A stretch of 64,000 bases of DNA, from the NCBI RefSeq assembly GCF_000718005.1, contig NZ_JODV01000010.1. One strand, written 5' to 3'. How positions within the stretch are numbered: the stretch's first letter is position 1; every line of letters starts with the position of its first letter. This stretch comes from Actinoalloteichus_B caeruleus (lineage in GTDB: Bacteria; Actinomycetota; Actinomycetes; Mycobacteriales; Pseudonocardiaceae). Below, one piece after another: positions 53,671 to 63,088 of this stretch. The position numbers and the translations under genes are program-made. Below the pieces are notes generated by a model that ran no database searches, was not told where the DNA came from, and saw only the letters and a list, made by a program, of their open reading frames with translations.

Positions 53671-54459
53671 TCAGTCCAGCGGGTTCTGGGCGAGGAAGTC
53701 GAGGACGGTGTCGCTGGCGGCGGGGCGGGCCTCCAGGTGGACCCCGTGCCGGGCTCCGTCGAAGATCCGGACCCGGGCGTCGGGGACGCGTCCGGCGATG
53801 CGGTGCGCGTTCTCGGGTGGGGTGAGGGCGTCGTCGCCGCCGTGCAACACCAGGGTGGGAGCGGTGATCCGGGGGAGCAGGTCCCATCCTCGGTGGTCGG
53901 TGCTGGCGATGAAGTGGCGGCGCTGCGACCGCCGGGAGTTCGACGGAGTCACGCTCTCCACCAGCTCCGCGTGGTCCCGGACCCAGTCCGGGGTGAAGAA
54001 CAGTTCGGTCAACGCGGCCCGTCCGGCCGGGGTGGACACCGTTCGCAGTGCCTCGTTCGCGGCCTCGGACCGGGGGACCTCCTCGGTTCCGCCGGGGCCG
54101 GTGGCGGCGAGGACGAGCGCGCCGATCCGGTCGGGGGCGAGGGTGGCCAGGACCTGCGCGATCCTCCCGCCCATGGAGAACCCGTAGACGTGGGCCCGGT
54201 CGATGCCCTGGTCGGTGAGCACGGCGAGGGCGTCCCGGGCGAACAGGGCGGTGGAGTAGTCGGTTTCGGCGCCGTCCTCGCTGCGGCCGGTGCCCCGGTT
54301 GTCCATCAGGATGACGCGGTGCCGGGCCGCCAGGTCCGTGGCCAGCGGGCCCCACATGCGGGAGTCGAGGGACTGGCCGGGCAGCAGCAGCACGGGGTCG
54401 CCGTCCCCGTCGCCGTCGTACCAGATGCGGGCGCCGTCAGCCGTCGTCGCGTGAGCCAC
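53671..54459 (-). CDS. Alpha/beta hydrolase
   Basis: A 262-aa esterase/lipase-fold protein. VLLLPGQSLDSRMW supplies the oxyanion region, GFSMGG the nucleophile Ser, and HGGDDALTPPENA plus ARHGVHLE the acid and His. Similar proteins include 3-oxoadipate enol-lactonase-like hydrolases. Substrate unknown. GTG start 54459 with no clear Shine-Dalgarno. It may be cotranscribed with nothing else, as the SARP gene upstream is over 300 bp away. Confidence 0.77.
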   Translation of the reverse strand: MAHATTADGARIWYDGDGDGDPVLLLPGQSLDSRMWGPLATDLAARHRVILMDNRGTGRSEDGAETDYSTALFARDALAVLTDQGIDRAHVYGFSMGGRIAQVLATLAPDRIGALVLAATGPGGTEEVPRSEAANEALRTVSTPAGRAALTELFFTPDWVRDHAELVESVTPSNSRRSQRRHFIASTDHRGWDLLPRITAPTLVLHGGDDALTPPENAHRIAGRVPDARVRIFDGARHGVHLEARPAASDTVLDFLAQNPLD

Positions 54460-54772
54460 GTCGGGACAAGGTACACGGCGCGGTCCGGGCTCCCGGTGGC
54501 CCGGGAGGAACGGGAACGGCCCGGCGCCGGGCGGGAACACCGACCGCCGTGCGCGAGGTGGGGGCCGTGACGTCGGCTGGACCGGCGCCCGGAGGGGCTG
54601 GTGTGGACGAGGGCCGGGCCGTCCGAGCGGTGGACGGGGTTCGCTGGTGACCCTCACGTGCTGACCGCGCTGGTCCACCAGCGGCTGTGGACGCGGACGT
54701 CCGTCCGAAGGCGGGCCACCCGGGCACCGACGGGATCGACCCGAAGGCCGGGCTGCGGTGGGGGAGCCGGAC
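54460..54772 (-). other. Intergenic region, no gene seen
   Basis: High-GC spacer between the hydrolase and the SARP gene. No recognisable motif. Confidence 0.45.
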
Positions 54773-57700
54773 TCAGGTGGCGCCTGGTGGGGAGTCGCCG
54801 AGCACGGCGTCCAGGTCCCGCAGGGCGTCCGCGCCGGCCACCGCAACTGAGGACGTTCCCGCGTCGAATTCGGCGGCGAACCGGTCGGGGCCCAGGGCTC
54901 CCCTGGCCCGGGTGGTGATGCGGTCCACGTCGAGGCGCTCCGCCGCCGGGAGGGGCGTGCCGATTCCGGCGCGCAGGCCGGTGGCCACGCCGAGCAGGCG
55001 CGCCGCCCGGGTGGCGTTGCCGGCGAGGGAGTGCCCGCCGGCCAGGCCCTCCAGGGCGAGCGCGGTGGCCCGGGGGTCGGCGAGCCGCCTGGCGGTGGTG
55101 AGCCCCTCGTCGTGGAGGCGGAGCGCGGTGACCGCGTCGCCGCGCTGTTCGGCGACGAAGCCGAGTTCGGCGAGGATCAGGGTGCTCGCCGGTTCGAAAC
55201 TCGTCGTGCGGTGCCAGTCCGCCAGGTCGAGCAGCAGGCGTTCGGCCTCGTCCCAGCGGCCTTCCCGGCGCGCCCCGAGTGCCAGGCCCGTCTCCGCGTA
55301 CAGCCGGCCCGGGGTGAAGTCCTGTTCCAGCGCGACGGTCCTGGCCCGTTCGTGGAGGTCCCTGGCGCGGGTGTGGTCGCCGGTGAGCAGGGCGATCCGG
55401 CCCAGCCAGGACAGCTGGTAGGAGACCTCAGGCCACAGCCGGAGCCCCTCGGCGCCGCGCAACCCCTCCTGGTGCAGGCGTTCGGCGCGGGGGTAGTCGC
55501 CGGCCAGCTCGGCCAGGGCGCCGAGCACGAACGCGCCCTGGAGCTGCCCCCAGCGGTCGCCGAGCCCCCGGAAGAGTTCACGGCTGCGGGTGGCGGCGGC
55601 GTGGGAGGCGGGGAAGTCGCCCCGGCCCATCCGCTGGTTGGCCCGGTCGGCGAGGGCGGCCGCCACACCCCAGGTGTCGCCCCGCGCCTCGATCAGGGTG
55701 AGCGCCCGGTCGGTGAGCTGGCTGCCGGCGACCAGGTCGCCCAGGGTGGAGGTCACGTAGCCGAGGAACCACAGCGCCCGGCCCCGGGCGAGGAGCGCGC
55801 TGCCCGTCGTCGCCGGGTCCTCGGAGGACACGGCCGGTGCGGCTTGCCCCGCCGGGTCGGCGTCCCCTGGTGGGCCGGCCGGCGCGGCTCGACCGGCCGG
55901 GTCGGCCTCGCCTGACGGGCCGGCCGGTGGTAGCGGTGCGGGGCGGCGGGTGCCGTCGGCCCGGTGCGCGGGGTCAGGGCGGGCGGGTGCGGTGCCCGCC
56001 GGCGCGGGCGGTGCTGGTTCGGGGTGAACGCGGGCCCAGCCGGGGCGGAGCCCGGGGTCGACGGGGTGCCCGTCGAGGTCGAGCAGGCCGGCCAGCCAGG
56101 CCGACGCGGTCTCCCCGGCGGGGTGGTGGTCCGCTCCGGGCACGGCCAGCGCGGCCCGCAGCGAGCGTCGGGCCTCCGCCGTGCGCCCCCGGAGGAACCA
56201 GGACCAGACCAGGGAGGTGACCAGGCGCAGCGCGGTGTCGACGTCCCCGCAGCTGGTGGCGGTGTCCAGGGCGTGGCGGAGGTTCGCCGTCTCCGCGTCG
56301 AGCCGGTGCAACCACCGGCGCTGCTCCGGGCCACGTACCCCGTCGTCGGCCCGTTCGGCCAGGCCCAGGTAGTGGGCGGCGTGCCGGCGGCGCACCGCGT
56401 CGAGCTCGCCGGCCTCGGCGAGCCGGTCGCGCCCGTAGGCGGCCACCGACTCCAGCAGCCGGTACCGGGGGAGTCCGGTGCCGCCGTCGACGGGGGTGAC
56501 CAGGGACCGGTCCACCAGGGTGGTGAGCAGGTCGACGACCTCCTCGCGGGCGACGGTGCCCCCGGGGCCCACGTCCTCGGCGGCGGCCAGGTCGAACCCG
56601 TCGCGGTGGACGGCGAGTCGGCGGAGCAGGAGGCGTTCCGGCTCGCTCAGCGGTTCCCAACTCCAGTCGAGGGTGGCGCGGAGCGTGCGCTGCCGGTCGG
56701 GTGCGTCGCGTGGGCCCCGGGTGAGCAGCCGGAACCGGTCGTCGAGGCGGCGCAGCAGCTCCTCGGGGCCGAGTGCGCGAATCCGGGCGGCGGCCAGTTC
56801 GAGCGCGAGGGGGATGCCGTCGAGCCGGGTCGCGACGGCCGCCAGGGCGCGGGCGTTGCCGTCGGTCAGGGCGAAGCCGGGCGTGGTGTCGGCGGCGCGG
56901 TCGACGAGGAGGCGCACCGCGTCGCTCCGTTCGGCCCCGGCGCGGACCTCGATCTCGGCGGCCGGGGCGCTGGCCGGGGCGGGCAGGCTGAGCGGGGGGA
57001 CCGGCCACACCCGTTCCCCGGCGAGCCCGAGCGGTTCCTGGCTGGTGGCCAGGACGCGCAGCGAGGGCACCCGGGCCAGCAGCAGCGCGGCGAGGTCGGC
57101 GACGGCGGCGACCAACCGTTCGCAGTTGTCCACCACCAGCAGCCAGTCGCGGTGGTGCAGCGCCGCCGCCAGCCGTTCGCCGGTGCGCGGGTGGTGGGGC
57201 TCGTCGGAGGCGCCGCCGAGGACGTCGCGCAGTCCGAGAGCCGAGGCCACCGCCTCGGCCACCCGGTCCACCGGGTCCCCGTGATCAGGGCCGGGAGCGT
57301 CCAACCCGGCCAGTTCGACCAGCCGGGCGGTGACGGGTGCCTCGGTGTCGGGGTCCTCGGCGGGTGCGGCGGGTGGCGGTCCGCTGGTGGGGTGGACCGG
57401 CGGCGGGTGGTCGGGGTGCTGGGTGGACAGTCGGCGGGCCACCTCGATCGCCAGCCGGGTCTTCCCGACCCCGCCCGGTCCGGTCAGGGTGACCAGGCGC
57501 TGCTGGCGGAGGACGGCGACGAGCTCCGCGACCGCCGCCTCCCGACCCACCAGGGTGGTCAGCGCGGTCGGGAGGGGCGCCGCCGTGCCCGCCGCCGGCG
57601 CGGGTGGGGAGGGCGCGGCGAGCGCGGGGTCCTGCCGGAGGATCGCCCGGTGCAGCGCGGCCACCGGTGGGCTCGGGTCCACGCCGAGTTCCTCCCGCAG

Positions 57701-58372
57701 GCGGTGCCGCAGCTCCTCGTAACCCGCCAACGCCTCCGCCTGCCTGCCGGCCCGGTAGAGGGCGATCAGGTGCCGTTCGCGGAGCCGTTCCCGGGTGGGG
57801 TGGCGGGCGACCGTCGGCGTGAGTTCGACGGCGAGCCCGGCGTGGTCGCCGAGCCGGAGCCGGGCCTCGGCCCACTCCTCCGTCGCGACCAGCCGTTCCT
57901 CCTCCCACACCGACGCCGCCGCCACGGCGGCGGGTTCCGCCGCCAGGTCCGCCAACGCCGGCCCCCGCCACACCGCCAGCGCCTCCCCGAGCCGGCCGGC
58001 GCGGACCTCGGGGTCCCTGGCCGCCCGGGCCTCGGCGACCAGGCCCCGGAACCGCCGCAGGTCCAGGTCGGACCCGGCGACGGCCAACAGGTAGCCGGGG
58101 GGTTGGCGGACGACGAGGGCCCCCGCCCCGGGCTCCGCCCGGTCCAGGGCGCGGCGCAGCTGGGACACCTTGGTCTGGACGGTGTTCACCGGGTTGCCCG
58201 GGGGGCGGCCACGCCACAGCCGCTCGACGAGCGCGCTGGTCGGCACCGGCCGGCCCTCGCCGAGCAGGAGCACCGCGAGCAGGAGCCGGACCTTCGCCTC
58301 CGGCACGGTCACCGCCGTGCCCGCGTCCGCGTCCGTCCACACCGCCAGTGGCCCCAACACCCCGAATCGCAC
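54773..58372 (-). CDS. AfsR/SARP-family regulator (OmpR-BTAD-NB-ARC-TPR)
   Basis: A 1199-aa multidomain regulator. Residues 1-95 are the winged helix (TVQTKVSQLRRALDR), 96-245 the bacterial transcriptional activation domain (GYEELRHRLREELGVDPSP). The STAND ATPase has Walker A TGPGGVGKT at 297-305 and LLVVDNCERLV as Walker B. TPR repeats fill the last 300 residues. A low-complexity Pro/Ala/Gly/Asp insert lies at about 790-870. SARPs activate secondary metabolism, but no cluster is beside it. It is divergent from the imine reductase-like gene. Confidence 0.88.
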   Translation of the reverse strand: MRFGVLGPLAVWTDADAGTAVTVPEAKVRLLLAVLLLGEGRPVPTSALVERLWRGRPPGNPVNTVQTKVSQLRRALDRAEPGAGALVVRQPPGYLLAVAGSDLDLRRFRGLVAEARAARDPEVRAGRLGEALAVWRGPALADLAAEPAAVAAASVWEEERLVATEEWAEARLRLGDHAGLAVELTPTVARHPTRERLRERHLIALYRAGRQAEALAGYEELRHRLREELGVDPSPPVAALHRAILRQDPALAAPSPPAPAAGTAAPLPTALTTLVGREAAVAELVAVLRQQRLVTLTGPGGVGKTRLAIEVARRLSTQHPDHPPPVHPTSGPPPAAPAEDPDTEAPVTARLVELAGLDAPGPDHGDPVDRVAEAVASALGLRDVLGGASDEPHHPRTGERLAAALHHRDWLLVVDNCERLVAAVADLAALLLARVPSLRVLATSQEPLGLAGERVWPVPPLSLPAPASAPAAEIEVRAGAERSDAVRLLVDRAADTTPGFALTDGNARALAAVATRLDGIPLALELAAARIRALGPEELLRRLDDRFRLLTRGPRDAPDRQRTLRATLDWSWEPLSEPERLLLRRLAVHRDGFDLAAAEDVGPGGTVAREEVVDLLTTLVDRSLVTPVDGGTGLPRYRLLESVAAYGRDRLAEAGELDAVRRRHAAHYLGLAERADDGVRGPEQRRWLHRLDAETANLRHALDTATSCGDVDTALRLVTSLVWSWFLRGRTAEARRSLRAALAVPGADHHPAGETASAWLAGLLDLDGHPVDPGLRPGWARVHPEPAPPAPAGTAPARPDPAHRADGTRRPAPLPPAGPSGEADPAGRAAPAGPPGDADPAGQAAPAVSSEDPATTGSALLARGRALWFLGYVTSTLGDLVAGSQLTDRALTLIEARGDTWGVAAALADRANQRMGRGDFPASHAAATRSRELFRGLGDRWGQLQGAFVLGALAELAGDYPRAERLHQEGLRGAEGLRLWPEVSYQLSWLGRIALLTGDHTRARDLHERARTVALEQDFTPGRLYAETGLALGARREGRWDEAERLLLDLADWHRTTSFEPASTLILAELGFVAEQRGDAVTALRLHDEGLTTARRLADPRATALALEGLAGGHSLAGNATRAARLLGVATGLRAGIGTPLPAAERLDVDRITTRARGALGPDRFAAEFDAGTSSVAVAGADALRDLDAVLGDSPPGAT

Positions 58373-58569
58373 CAGCGGACCCTAGCCGTCGTCCCCGTCA
58401 CGACCGGGTCGTGCGCGCACCCGGGGGAAACCGTGCGCGTGGGCGACGAGGGTGGTCGTCGAACCGGGGAGGGCGCGGCTCCACCAGGACCACTCGGGTG
58501 CGGTGTGGACGGACGAGGCACACCGCCTTCCCCGGCGCGCCGACACGACGAACGACGAGGACGAGGACC

Positions 58570-59457
58570 ATGAGTGACGAGCGGAGCACGCCAGCCCCGG
58601 TGACCCTGATCGGGCTGGGCCCGATGGGGCGGGCGATGGTGCGGAGCCTGCTGCGCGCGGGGCATCCGGTGACCGTGTGGAACCGCACGGCGAGCAGGGC
58701 CGACGAGCTGGTGGCCGAGGGGGCGACGCTGGTGGCCAGCCCGGCGGAGGCCGTCGCGGCCAGCGGGGTCGTCGTGCTGAGCCTGACCGACTACCAGGCC
58801 ATGTACGAGGTGCTGGCGTCGGCGACCGGCGCCCTGGCGGGGCGGACCCTGGTGAACCTGAGTTCGGACACCCCGGAGGTGACCAGGGAGGCCGCCCGCT
58901 GGGCGGAGGGCCACGGCGCGCGGTTCCTGACCGGTGGGGTCATGGTTCCGGCAGTGATGGTCGGCACCGACGCCTGCTACGTCTACTACAGCGGCGAGCG
59001 GGACGTCGTCGACCGGCACCGCTCGACGCTGGCCGTCATCGGGGAACCCCGGTACGTCGGGCAGGACCCGGCCGCCGCCCAGCTGTTCTACCAGGCCCAG
59101 TTGGCGGTGTTCCTCACCGCGCTGGCCGGGCTCCTCCAGGGCACCGCGATGGTGCGCTCCGCCGGGGTGAGCGCCGCCGACTTCGTCCCCCAGGCGTTCG
59201 GGACGTTGACCCAGCTCCCGGCGATGGTCGCCGGGACGGACGAGGAACTCGACTCCGGTTCGTACCCGGGAGACCAGAGCACGGCGACGATGATGGGCGC
59301 CACCGCCGACCACATCCTCCGGACGAGCGCCGCGCTGGGCCTCGACCTCGCGCTGCCCGGCGCCGTGCACTCCCTGTACGAGCGGGCGATCGCCGCCGGT
59401 CACGGCGGGGACAACTGGACGAGCCTGTTCGAGATCGTCCGAGGCACCTCGGCCTGA
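58570..59457 (+). CDS. NADP-dependent imine reductase-like dehydrogenase
   Basis: A 295-aa beta-hydroxyacid dehydrogenase-fold protein. The cofactor motif is LIGLGPMGRAMVRSLLRAGH, with WNRT next for NADP. The carboxy-terminal helical domain (YQAQLAVFLTALAGLLQGTAM) forms the dimer interface as in imine reductases. The usual Lys of hydroxyacid dehydrogenases is replaced by Leu or Gln nearby, favouring the imine reductase group. Physiological substrate unknown. It starts 198 bp from the divergent SARP gene, which might control it. Confidence 0.75.
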   Translation: MSDERSTPAPVTLIGLGPMGRAMVRSLLRAGHPVTVWNRTASRADELVAEGATLVASPAEAVAASGVVVLSLTDYQAMYEVLASATGALAGRTLVNLSSDTPEVTREAARWAEGHGARFLTGGVMVPAVMVGTDACYVYYSGERDVVDRHRSTLAVIGEPRYVGQDPAAAQLFYQAQLAVFLTALAGLLQGTAMVRSAGVSAADFVPQAFGTLTQLPAMVAGTDEELDSGSYPGDQSTATMMGATADHILRTSAALGLDLALPGAVHSLYERAIAAGHGGDNWTSLFEIVRGTSA

Positions 59458-59508
59458 GCGGCAGCAGCGGCGGCGTCGGGCGCCCCGTGGCCTGGGGGAG
59501 GGGCCCGG

Positions 59509-60768
59509 TCAGCGGACGGTGGGGAACCTCGTGGTGGGCTCCTCACCCCACTCGGGCGGCGGCTGCTGGCCGCCCGGCGGGCGACCGGGTGGGGGACCGT
59601 CGACCACGCGACCCTCGCGCGGGGGGCCGCCGTCCCCGGGCCGCCCGCCGCGGGGCTGGCCGCCTTCCACCGGGCGCCCGTCCCGCGGCGGTCCACCGGG
59701 CCGGCGCTCACCCCGGCCGGGCTCGCCGGGCTGACCGCGTCGACCATCAGGTCGTCCGCCCGGTGCCCGGTCACGGCCCGGGCGGACGACCGGCAGGTGC
59801 ACGGTGTCGGCCTCGGAGTCCTCGACGGCGGGCCGCCGGGGGGCCGGGCGGCCCAGCGCCTCGGTCACGGCCTCCTCCGGTCCGGGCGGTGGGGTGCGCA
59901 GGGCGGTGGTGGGCGCCGCCGACCCCGCGGGGGTGCGCAGCGCGGTGGTCGGCGCTTCGGGCGTGGGCTGGGCGGGGAGCGCGGTGGTGGCGTCCTCGTC
60001 GGCCGGTGGCCTGGGCATCGCCGTCGTCGGGGCGGCCGGGGGCGGCACCGACGACACCGGCCGTGGCGGGGTCGGCTCGGTGTGCTCGCGGGACGCCGGG
60101 GCATCGCCGGCCCCGACCGCCTCCTCGGCGGGAGAGGGGGACACGGCGGCGGGCACCGGCCCGGTGGCCACCGCCCACCGCAGCGCCGGCACCCCCGCCG
60201 CCCAGTCGGTCAGCCTGCCCATCGGCGCGACGCCGAACCGCATGACCAGGTAGGCGACGAGCGTGCCCAGCACCAGTCCGGCGATCACGTCGTGCGGGTA
60301 GTGCGCGCCGACGAACACCCGGGAGAACGCGGTCACCACGGCGGAGACCAGCACCCAGGTCGCCACCCGTCGCCAGGCCATCGCCAACCCGACCGCCGCC
60401 GCCGTGGCGAAGGTGGTGTGGTTGCTGGGGAACGAGTAGTCGCCGATGGGATCGCAGGCCACGATCATGACCACGTCGATCGACTGGCAGGGTCTCTCCT
60501 GCCCGACCCCGGTCTTGATCGCCTCGCTCACCAGGTAGGAGAGGGCCGTCGCCGCGAGGGCGAGCAGGGCCAGCGGCAGAGCCCGGCCCCCGGCCCCCCT
60601 GGCCCGCCACCAGTTCAGCAGGAGCAGCACGACCAGCATGATCGGCAGCCCGTCGGTGATGATCTCGGAGGCGAGGTGCACCCAGTCCGGCGTTCCGGAC
60701 GCGAACTCGACCAGCCCCCGGTACAGGCTCGCGCTGATGCCGGGGACGCCGTCAGGGTTCTGTGCCAT
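59509..60768 (-). CDS. PAP2-family phosphatase with long disordered tail
   Basis: A 419-aa membrane phosphatase. PAP2 motifs: KTGVGQERP, PSNHTTFA and SRVFVGAHYPHDV, within about five or six helices to residue 200. It probably dephosphorylates a lipid or undecaprenyl pyrophosphate on the outer face. Residues about 215-419 are a Pro/Ala/Gly-rich tail with repeated APTTA(L/M)R-like units, ending EEPTTRFPTVR. Several such TT motifs could be phosphorylation sites. The ATG has no strong Shine-Dalgarno. The tail is roughly half of the protein, which is exceptional. Confidence 0.82.
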   Translation of the reverse strand: MAQNPDGVPGISASLYRGLVEFASGTPDWVHLASEIITDGLPIMLVVLLLLNWWRARGAGGRALPLALLALAATALSYLVSEAIKTGVGQERPCQSIDVVMIVACDPIGDYSFPSNHTTFATAAAVGLAMAWRRVATWVLVSAVVTAFSRVFVGAHYPHDVIAGLVLGTLVAYLVMRFGVAPMGRLTDWAAGVPALRWAVATGPVPAAVSPSPAEEAVGAGDAPASREHTEPTPPRPVSSVPPPAAPTTAMPRPPADEDATTALPAQPTPEAPTTALRTPAGSAAPTTALRTPPPGPEEAVTEALGRPAPRRPAVEDSEADTVHLPVVRPGRDRAPGGRPDGRRGQPGEPGRGERRPGGPPRDGRPVEGGQPRGGRPGDGGPPREGRVVDGPPPGRPPGGQQPPPEWGEEPTTRFPTVR

Positions 60769-61223
60769 GCGTGTCCGTTGTCCAATCTCGGTCGGGCGGC
60801 GGTCCGCGCTACCGGCGGGGGCGTGGAACGGGGCGGGTGCGGGACCCGGCCGATGATCTTGACACAGTCGTGGGTGCCGTCTCGGCGGGCGGGGTTCTGG
60901 TGCTCCTCGTTCTCCGGGGGACGCGTGTCGTCGTCCCGACGTTGCCCGCCCCGTGCGGTGCCTGGGGCCGCCGGCCCGGGCCGCCGACCTCTCCTCCCAG
61001 GATCTCGCGCTTGCCGGATCGGTGGTCGGCGGGGTCGCCCAGCGTGAGCGGGCTGGCGGGCCGCCGCCCTCGTGGGTGCCCATCCCGTCGCACGGACGGG
61101 GGTGGGCGGACGGCCCGTGGTGTCCGCAGGGGAGGCCGAGGTGCGGCGGCCGTCTCCCCTTCGCCGCGCGCCGCACCTGGCGGGCGGGGATGCTCGGCCC
61201 CGGCCGCCGCACCGGTAAGGGGA
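60769..61223 (-). other. Intergenic region
   Basis: Upstream of the PAP2 gene. A short AT-rich GATCTTGACACAG at 60855-60867 (plus strand) is a possible promoter element. No gene supported. Confidence 0.4.
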
Positions 61224-61490
61224 TCAGTGCTGGGCGTCGGCGAGGGTCAACAACAGCGAGAACGTGAGGTTCCCGGTCGCCAGGAGTCCGCCGAGCACGG
61301 CGGTCCAGTCGACCCGGTACTCCCGCCCGGTGAGGGCCGACAGGACGGCGCACGCCAGTGCCGAACCCGCACTGACCAGGGAACCGACCGGGAACACCCA
61401 GCTGGCCACGGCGAGACCCAGCGCCACCGGGCCCAGCCAGGCCCCGCGTCCGGGGCGTTGCCCGGCCGGCCGTACCCGGGTTGCTCCCAC
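61224..61490 (-). CDS. Small membrane protein (DUF4190-like)
   Basis: An 88-aa protein with two membrane segments (GPVALGLAVASWVFPVGSLV and WTAVLGGLLATGNLTFSLLL) and a short tail. It resembles DUF4190-type small proteins of actinomycetes. GTG 61490 has AGGGGG about 9 nt upstream. Function unknown. Confidence 0.55.
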   Translation of the reverse strand: MGATRVRPAGQRPGRGAWLGPVALGLAVASWVFPVGSLVSAGSALACAVLSALTGREYRVDWTAVLGGLLATGNLTFSLLLTLADAQH

Positions 61491-62218
61491 GATCCGGCCC
61501 CCTCCACCTGCGGTTCCCCGCGCCCGGTTGGAGCGGGGTGGACGTCCTCGACGCCCCACCGTGGCGTCCCGGGCGGGGAGCACGGCGGAGGCATGCGTCT
61601 CGCGGTCGGTCCGGCGAGCGTCGTCGCGAGTGTCCGCCGCCGGGGATGGGGTCGCGGTGAGGGCACGCGTGCTCCTCGGCCGATGACCTCCACCGGGTGG
61701 TGGGTTCCGCCATTCCGGGGGTGGGTGCGGGTGCCGGCCCGGCGGTGTGATCGGCGATCGGCGGGACGACAGCACCCGAGTGGCCGGCCGGTGGCGGAGC
61801 CGGGGGAGAGCGGTTCCGCGCTTCCACGGCCCCCGCCGGGCGGGCCACCGCCGTCCACCGCACCGGCTCCCAGGGGCGGCGCGTGTCCCCGTCCGGACGT
61901 CGGCCTCGTGGTCAGGGTGTGGGGCGAGGCCGGTGGGAGCGGCCCGCTCCCGCGCGGCACCGCCGGGTAGTCCGGGCCCGCCGGGGAGCCGGCGTGTCGG
62001 TGTGCCGCCGCGTCCCGGGGAGGGGACCGTGCCCCCGGCGAACCCGGCGAACCCGGCGAACCCGGCGAACCCGGCGAACCCGGCGAACCCGGCGAACCCG
62101 GGGACCCGTGGGGCGGGCGGGGCCGGAGCATGATGGAGGCCGACGTGCTTGTTCGGCGCCGACCACCGGGACGACCGGTGCGGTGCCAGCCCCGGAAGGT
62201 GACGGGAAGGGGACCGCG
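61491..62218 (+). other. Intergenic region with a minisatellite
   Basis: Over 700 bp without a supported gene. Open frames exist on both strands but show only low-complexity Arg/Pro/Gly composition. Holds the 9-bp tandem repeats listed separately and the GAAGGGGACC ribosome-binding site of the next gene. Confidence 0.45.
62034..62096 (+). repeat. 9-bp tandem repeat (CCCGGCGAA)7
   Basis: Seven perfect copies. Because the unit is 9 bp, all frames stay open across it, giving false collagen-like (Gly-Ser-Pro) readings on the minus strand and Pro-Ala-Asn on the plus strand. Confidence 0.95.
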
Positions 62219-63088
62219 ATGGCCGTGGACTGGCGGGACTACGACCGGGACGAGTTGGCCCGGCAGTACTCGCCGAGCTCCCGGGTGGACGACATCGGGC
62301 CCTACCTCGCCGACTACGCCCGCCGCAGCGACGAGGCCCGCCGGGACCTGGTGGTCCACCGCGACCTCAGCTACGGGACCGACCACGAACAGGCCTTCGA
62401 CTACTTCCCCGCATCCAGGGCGGGCGCGCCGCTGCACGTGTTCGTCCACGGCGGGTACTGGCAGGAACTCAGCCGGCACGACTCGGCCTTCCCCGCCCTC
62501 GACCTCGTCCCGGCGGGCGCCGCCTTCGTGGCACTCGGATACGGGCTCGCCCCGGCCCACGACCTCGCCGAGATCGTCGCCTCGGTCAGCCTCGGCATCC
62601 GTCGCCTCTGCCAGCACCGGTCCGAGCTCCCGGGGACCCCCTCGGAGGTCCACCTGAGCGGGACCTCGGCCGGGGCGCACCTGGTGGCCAGCGCCCTGCT
62701 CGACGTCGAGGGCTGGCGGCGCGACGGTCTCGACCCCTCGCGGGACGTCGCCAGCGCCACCCTCCTCAGTGGCGTGTACGAGCTGGAGCCGTTGCGCCAC
62801 ACCTACGTCAACGACGCCCTGGGCCTGGACGCGGCGGCCGCGGCCGCGCACAGCCCGCTCCTGGCCCTCCGCTCGCCGCTCCCGCCCCTCCTCGTCGCCC
62901 TCGGTCGGAACGAGACGGAGGAGTTCGGCCGGCAACACCGGGAGTTCGTCGACCGCGCCCGCGCCGTGGGCACCGAGGTCACCGACGTCGTGGTGCCCGG
63001 GCGCGACCACTTCGACCTCCCCCTCGACCTCGGCCGGCGGGGCACGGTCGTCGGGGACGCGGTGCGGCGGCGGATGCGGTTGGGCTGA
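62219..63088 (+). CDS. Alpha/beta hydrolase, kynurenine formamidase-like
   Basis: A 289-aa hydrolase with the HGGYW oxyanion motif (VFVHGGYWQELSRHD), nucleophile GTSAG and late GRDHFDLP carrying His. This pattern matches the arylformamidases that cleave N-formylkynurenine, and related carboxylesterases. No other kynurenine genes (tryptophan dioxygenase, kynureninase) are near, so the substrate is unproven. ATG 62219 follows GGAAGGGGACC. Confidence 0.75.
   Translation: MAVDWRDYDRDELARQYSPSSRVDDIGPYLADYARRSDEARRDLVVHRDLSYGTDHEQAFDYFPASRAGAPLHVFVHGGYWQELSRHDSAFPALDLVPAGAAFVALGYGLAPAHDLAEIVASVSLGIRRLCQHRSELPGTPSEVHLSGTSAGAHLVASALLDVEGWRRDGLDPSRDVASATLLSGVYELEPLRHTYVNDALGLDAAAAAAHSPLLALRSPLPPLLVALGRNETEEFGRQHREFVDRARAVGTEVTDVVVPGRDHFDLPLDLGRRGTVVGDAVRRRMRLG

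Noticed and set aside
54773..59457. Secondary-metabolite gene cluster around the SARP regulator
   Set aside because: No polyketide, peptide, terpene or RiPP core gene is present in the flanks.
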